NCBI GenBank assembly: GCA_903853735.1
Contig: CAINUH010000030.1
Span: 1 to 6,548 of the forward strand
DNA: 6,548 nt
Direction: 5' to 3'
From: an uncultured Desulfomonile sp.
Lineage (GTDB): Bacteria; Desulfobacterota; Desulfomonilia; Desulfomonilales; Desulfomonilaceae
The notes beneath the pieces are model-generated. The model was given only the letters and a program-made list of their open reading frames with translations, was not told the origin of the DNA and ran no database searches. Numbering within the stretch: the first letter of the stretch is position 1; each line of letters starts with the position of its first letter. Positions 4,324 to 6,548 of this stretch are shown here, one piece after another. A program made the position numbers and the translations under genes.

Positions 4324-6504
4324 CTACTTATACGCAGCAACCTGACGAAATATTTTGTAAACTTCGGGGCTGATAGAGGTGAATCTTATCACTACCTCGT
4401 AATTCTCGTCAGTCTTGGTCACGGAGACCGCCTTCGCGAAAATTTCACCACCGGTAGAGTGATACTCATCATCCAGAAGTCGCAGGCGCAGATCATCCCA
4501 CTGCCTGATTTCCTGGGCTGTAACCATGATGGCGGACGTAGACGAAACGTCCGTGATCCAAGCTATTGATTGTTCATCCTTCACTGTTTTCTGGTCAATT
4601 GCTTGGACCTGAACCTTCAGCTTGTTTACTAATTGGGACCTCTCATCACTCTTACCGGGCAGATTAATATTGTAATTGCCTTTGATTCCTACTACGTCAT
4701 ATAGTTCCACCGTGCCCGGAACGCCTTTCATCTGGACGTAGAGAACTTCTTTTACCTCTAACATGTTCGCAAGCCTCTCTTGGGTAGACTTACTTATCAG
4801 CACTTGCCCTCCAACTGTAAACGACTCAACCCTGCCGGTGAAATTCACCTGGGCCCCCACGACGCCGTACTTGGAACGCTTTTCTGATCCAATGTTTCCT
4901 ACGACTACGTTACCAGTGTTCACGCCTATTCCCATCTCTAAATGAGGTAGGCCATCGGCTTCATTCAAAGAATTTATTTCATCCATTGCGAGCTGCATCT
5001 TCAAGGCACAGGCAACAGCCCGTGCGGGGTGATCTTCCTGCGGTTCCGGGGCCCCAAAAAAAGCGAGGATGCCGTCTCCTATTATCTCGTCAATGGTCCC
5101 GCGGTATTCGATAAGGATGTCTATCATTTTGGCGAGATATCTATTGAGGAAGGTTATTACCTGCTCCGGGTGCATACTCGAAGTCAAGGCAGTAAAGCCT
5201 CTGAGATCCGACATCATTATGGATATCTCACGATGTTCTCCGCCCAGACGAAGGCCGTCTTCGGAATCGAGCAGGCGTTTAACCACCTCTCGAGCAAGAT
5301 AGCGACCAAAGGTATCACGAATAAAATCCCTCTCTTTGAGCCCCTCAGCCATGTTGGTCAACGCCGTGGCCAACTGGCCAACCTCGTCGGTGCTCCGGAT
5401 GTGAGACAGGTCGATATTCAGATCTCCCGCGGCAATTTTTCTTGTGGCTTCAGCCATGCTGCGCAACGGACGTGCAATAGATCTCGCCACAATGACGCTT
5501 GCTGCAAGCAACAGGGTAACTCCTAACAGGGCAAGAAAGACTGTTATTTGATGGAGTTTGACGACTTCGTAAAACAGTTCCGCTTTGGGAAAAACCACTG
5601 CCAGGGTCCAGCCCGGCGAAGGAATTCGGGCATAGGCGAGAAAAGCTTCTTCGTCACCAAGTGAAGAACCAATGTCCACAAAACCTGATTCTTGTCGTAT
5701 CATTGCACGTCCGACTTCGCGCAGCAACGGTTTGTGTCGGTCCTCTGCCATGCTGAAGACGGACTCCCTCATTATCAACTCCCGCTTCTCGTGAGTAACA
5801 AAAGTCCCTGTGTTGGTAATGATAAAGCAGTTTCCCGTCTCACCCACCGGTATCGAACACACCATGTGGCTCAGCCACTCGAGGGCAACGTCGGCCGTTA
5901 CCACGCAGAGCAACTCCTCAGAACCCTCTTGGCCCGACGCGACTGAGGTTGAAGGCACGAAGACTGGGACAGCGTAGGTCGTCATCACCATTCCCCCACC
6001 GCCTTGGTCGAAATATGGCTCAGACCAAACCGGTCGCCCTAACACCTCGGGAACATGGTACCAATCCATTTGGAAGTAATTATAATCATCGGACCCCAAT
6101 TGCCCGAACTTCAGGCCGTCCGATGCCTTGTAATAATAGGGAGCGAAAAATTTTAGTCCATTCTCGAACGCGTTTGGTTGAAACGCTACCGTGGCCCCGC
6201 ATATCTCCGGATTGTCCACAACTGCTCCACGAATCATGCTTAGCAACACTTGCTTTTCAGGACGGGCGTTTCGCAGGTAAATACCCATCTGTTGGGCTAT
6301 CTTTTCAACCGCTCTAAATTCCTGTTCTATTTTTCTCGCAGCAGACAGTGAGACTCCACGAGCCGTTTTTTCTGCCCCGCTGAGAATCAAATGGTGAACT
6401 TTAACATAGCTGTATGAAAGGATCATGGCCAAGACCAGGAGACTACCAAGCCAGATCAGGATGGTGATTTTGAAACTGATACTACTCCTGAAAAGCCCCT
6501 TCAT
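4324..6504 (-). CDS. Membrane class III adenylate/guanylate cyclase with dCache, HAMP and C-terminal PilZ-like domain
   Basis: This 726-residue receptor is predicted to make cAMP or cGMP in response to an extracellular ligand. It starts with a transmembrane helix (about 9-34), then a periplasmic double-Cache sensor (about 40-310; typical WYHVPEVLGRPVWSEPYFD at 148-166), a second helix (about 316-342), HAMP (about 343-395) and the linker FGRYLAREVVKRLL. The catalytic domain spans about 423-603: metal Asp433 (SDLRGF) and Asp477 (GDG), transition-state Asn554 and Arg558, all present, so a homodimer should be active. The substrate-selecting positions are Glu473 and Gly547, unlike the Lys/Asp or Lys/Thr of adenylate cyclases and the Glu/Cys of eukaryotic guanylate cyclases. 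Residues about 605-726 resemble a PilZ domain (DVSSTS at 652-657, VVIRFTSISPE near 704-714) that has lost key c-di-GMP residues. The ATG at 6504 has a good ribosome binding site, AGGGG six bases upstream. Its ligand is unknown; Met146 replaces the Arg of the amino-acid-binding dCache motif RxWY. Confidence 0.93.
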   Translation of the reverse strand: MKGLFRSSISFKITILIWLGSLLVLAMILSYSYVKVHHLILSGAEKTARGVSLSAARKIEQEFRAVEKIAQQMGIYLRNARPEKQVLLSMIRGAVVDNPEICGATVAFQPNAFENGLKFFAPYYYKASDGLKFGQLGSDDYNYFQMDWYHVPEVLGRPVWSEPYFDQGGGGMVMTTYAVPVFVPSTSVASGQEGSEELLCVVTADVALEWLSHMVCSIPVGETGNCFIITNTGTFVTHEKRELIMRESVFSMAEDRHKPLLREVGRAMIRQESGFVDIGSSLGDEEAFLAYARIPSPGWTLAVVFPKAELFYEVVKLHQITVFLALLGVTLLLAASVIVARSIARPLRSMAEATRKIAAGDLNIDLSHIRSTDEVGQLATALTNMAEGLKERDFIRDTFGRYLAREVVKRLLDSEDGLRLGGEHREISIMMSDLRGFTALTSSMHPEQVITFLNRYLAKMIDILIEYRGTIDEIIGDGILAFFGAPEPQEDHPARAVACALKMQLAMDEINSLNEADGLPHLEMGIGVNTGNVVVGNIGSEKRSKYGVVGAQVNFTGRVESFTVGGQVLISKSTQERLANMLEVKEVLYVQMKGVPGTVELYDVVGIKGNYNINLPGKSDERSQLVNKLKVQVQAIDQKTVKDEQSIAWITDVSSTSAIMVTAQEIRQWDDLRLRLLDDEYHSTGGEIFAKAVSVTKTDENYEVVIRFTSISPEVYKIFRQVAAYK

Positions 6505-6548
6505 TGCCGGCCCCTATAAAAATCTTTTAGCTCCGGGACTTCATGAAC
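6501..6548 (-). CDS. C-terminal end of an unidentified upstream gene (partial)
   Basis: A minus-strand frame enters from the right edge and reads VHEVPELKDFYRGRQ before a TGA that overlaps the cyclase ATG as ATGA. The four-base overlap, and a cyclase ribosome binding site (AGGGG) embedded in this frame, are typical of translationally coupled operon genes. Only 15 codons are visible, so the frame could be open by chance, and no function can be assigned. Confidence 0.45.
   Translation of the reverse strand, partial: VHEVPELKDFYRGRQ
6511..6515 (-). promoter_or_regulatory. Ribosome binding site of the cyclase gene
   Basis: AGGGG on the minus strand ends six bases before the ATG at 6504. It is the only clear Shine-Dalgarno sequence in the window and it supports the chosen cyclase start. 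Confidence 0.6.

Noticed and set aside
5029..5526. Plus-strand open frame of 165 codons
   Set aside because: It lies entirely opposite the cyclase HAMP and catalytic coding region, has no recognisable motif, and is explained as an antisense shadow of a well-conserved protein.

Overview
All recognisable genes in this 6.5 kb window lie on the minus strand, so transcription runs from the right edge to the left. The order is: the last codons of an unidentified gene (partial), a membrane-anchored class III nucleotide cyclase, a purine nucleoside phosphorylase-family enzyme, an MTA/SAH-type nucleoside deaminase, purM (de novo purine synthesis), and the N-terminal 230 codons of glnE (partial). No rRNA, tRNA, mobile element, CRISPR array or long repeat was seen. 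The plus-strand open frames are shadows of these genes.

Organism: GlnE, a dCache-HAMP-cyclase receptor and roughly even base composition fit a Gram-negative bacterium. The MTA/SAH deaminase next to a nucleoside phosphorylase, plus a cyclase carrying a C-terminal PilZ-like domain, would suit Desulfobacterota (former Deltaproteobacteria). This is an impression from gene content, not a proof.

Region by region. At 6501-6548 an open frame ends in an ATGA overlap with the cyclase start. At 4324-6504 lies the cyclase: TM, periplasmic dCache sensor, TM, HAMP, catalytic domain, then a degenerate PilZ-like domain. The 100-bp gap to the phosphorylase holds a small hairpin followed by a T-rich tract, a candidate terminator. 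At 3393-4223 lies the phosphorylase. A 220-bp gap (3173-3392) with a weak hairpin and a sigma-54-like motif leads to the deaminase (1832-3172). purM (781-1824) follows after only 7 bp, then a 90-bp gap and glnE, which runs off the left edge.

How they may work together: the deaminase would convert methylthioadenosine (and S-adenosylhomocysteine) to the inosine analogue. The phosphorylase keeps the 6-oxopurine-binding Glu and Asn of PNPs but has Ile in place of the His that contacts the ribose 5'-OH, as expected for an enzyme cleaving 5'-methylthioinosine. Together they would form a two-step route from MTA to hypoxanthine plus methylthioribose-1-phosphate, beside the de novo purine gene purM. 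The cyclase also has unusual substrate-selecting residues (Glu/Gly), so its product cannot be assumed to be cAMP. These are predictions from residues and gene order only.
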